Shown piece after piece: positions 26,279-26,670 of a stretch of DNA of 26,670 nt. Origin of the DNA: an uncultured Cardiobacterium sp. Lineage in GTDB: Bacteria > Pseudomonadota > Gammaproteobacteria > Cardiobacteriales > Cardiobacteriaceae. Where the stretch lies: the NCBI RefSeq assembly GCF_938028825.1, contig NZ_CALIZP010000093.1, forward strand, positions 1 to 26,670. The letters run 5' to 3'. Position 1 is the stretch's first letter, and each line of letters starts with the position of its first letter. A program made the translations under genes and the position numbers. The notes beneath the pieces are model-generated. The model had not been told where the DNA came from. It saw only the letters and a program-made list of their open reading frames with translations, and did not search any database.

Positions 26279-26620
26279 TCAGAACGAGTATTTGAAGTTC
26301 AGGCGCACGTCGCGACCCGCTTCGGCCAGGGTACTGCTGCCCGCGCGCTGGCTGTGGCTGCGGTAGTTTTTGTCGAGGGCGTTGTTGACCGAGAGATTGA
26401 CGTTGAGGTTTTTCTGCGGTTCCCAGTTGACGTAGAAGTCGTTCAGGCCGTAGCCGGGGCGTTCGACGCGTTCGTCGCTGCCGGAGGAGCCGCGCGAGGG
26501 GTCGGTGTAGCCGCCGTTTTGCACGAAGCGGCCGCGCCAGCCCACTTCGGTCTTGATGTTGTCGAAGGTGTAGGAGGCGCGCGCGGTCCAGGTGCGGCCG
26601 ACGGGGATGGCGGTGTATAG
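26279..26620 (-). pseudogene. C-terminal fragment of a TonB-dependent outer-membrane receptor
   Basis: About 114 codons survive, reading TAIPVGRTWTARASYTFDN..., with strand-rich, alternating hydrophobic sequence, the GWRGRFV and NLSVNNALDKNY (plug/barrel-end motif near the terminus) and a final ...KYSF with C-terminal phenylalanine. These are hallmarks of the last barrel strands of TonB-dependent receptors for iron complexes, possibly heme or siderophores. Upstream of codon position 26620 the reading frame meets an in-frame TAG (26621-26623) and the DNA becomes AT-rich, so the gene is cut and the remainder is not in this window. The fragment alone cannot make a functional barrel. The terminator just downstream is intact. 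Confidence 0.85.
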
Positions 26621-26670
26621 CTAATACACCTAACATTTCATACATCTAAGCAAATAAAGTAGCGTGAAGA
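26612..26670. mobile_element. Probable end of an insertion element interrupting the receptor gene
   Basis: From about 26618 the composition drops sharply to about 35% GC. The boundary carries an inverted repeat, GGTGTATAGCTAATACACC at 26612-26630 (7-bp arms, 5-base centre), followed by TAACATTTCATACATC and more AT-rich DNA to the right edge. Subterminal hairpins at an element edge are known for IS200/IS605-type elements, but no transposase is visible in the window, so the family is not assigned. It could also be a recombination scar. Confidence 0.5.

Overview
The window is a GC-rich (roughly 60%) chromosomal segment of a gammaproteobacterium. Gene content and order (yebC-ruvCAB-tolQRA, a dcw division/cell-wall cluster, secB-gpsA, UbiA-type ubiquinone genes, a meso-DAP-type MurE) are gammaproteobacterial. 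A host-associated genus such as Cardiobacterium is my best guess, but that is inference from general composition and gene style, not from a marker gene.

Layout. (1) 1-5955, all on the minus strand: an EamA-type transporter, yebC, ruvC, ruvA, ruvB, tolQ, tolR and the first 287 codons of tolA, which runs off the left edge. Spacing is tight (stop/start overlaps or gaps of 0-71 bases). (2) 5956-6707: a mostly non-coding gap with a GC-rich palindrome, ending in a good sigma70 promoter. (3) 6637-16732, plus strand: the first half of the dcw cluster, mraZ-rsmH-ftsL-ftsI-murE-murF-mraY-murD-ftsW, nearly all overlapping or abutting, so probably one transcript. The usual second half (murG, murC, murB, ddl, ftsQ, ftsA, ftsZ) is absent. 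(4) 16764-17759: directly after ftsW lies one very AT-rich gene (about 30% GC) for an unrecognised protein with two membrane segments, followed by a 40-base imperfect palindrome. It looks horizontally acquired and sits where murG would normally be. (5) 17825-21037, minus strand: ettA (own terminator), then a lipoprotein resembling MliC lysozyme inhibitors, a protein faintly resembling SUKH immunity proteins, and tadA. (6) 21109-25955, plus strand: two gapless ubiA paralogues flanking a Cof-type HAD phosphatase, then secB-gpsA-rluA behind a second sigma70 promoter. (7) 25956-26670: an intergenic block with a perfect 14-bp-arm hairpin, a terminator, and the C-terminal end of a TonB-dependent receptor that is cut off at about 26620 by AT-rich DNA, probably the end of an insertion sequence.

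How the genes work together: most are housekeeping. RuvABC resolves Holliday junctions; TolQRA energises outer-membrane constriction; the dcw genes make lipid I precursors and build the septum; EttA, TadA and RluA act on translation and RNA; SecB and GpsA serve protein export and phospholipid synthesis. The parts that are not routine are the AT-rich orphan membrane gene that ends the dcw cluster, the duplicated ubiA, the interrupted TonB receptor with its insertion boundary, and the hairpin-bearing intergenic repeat-like DNA.
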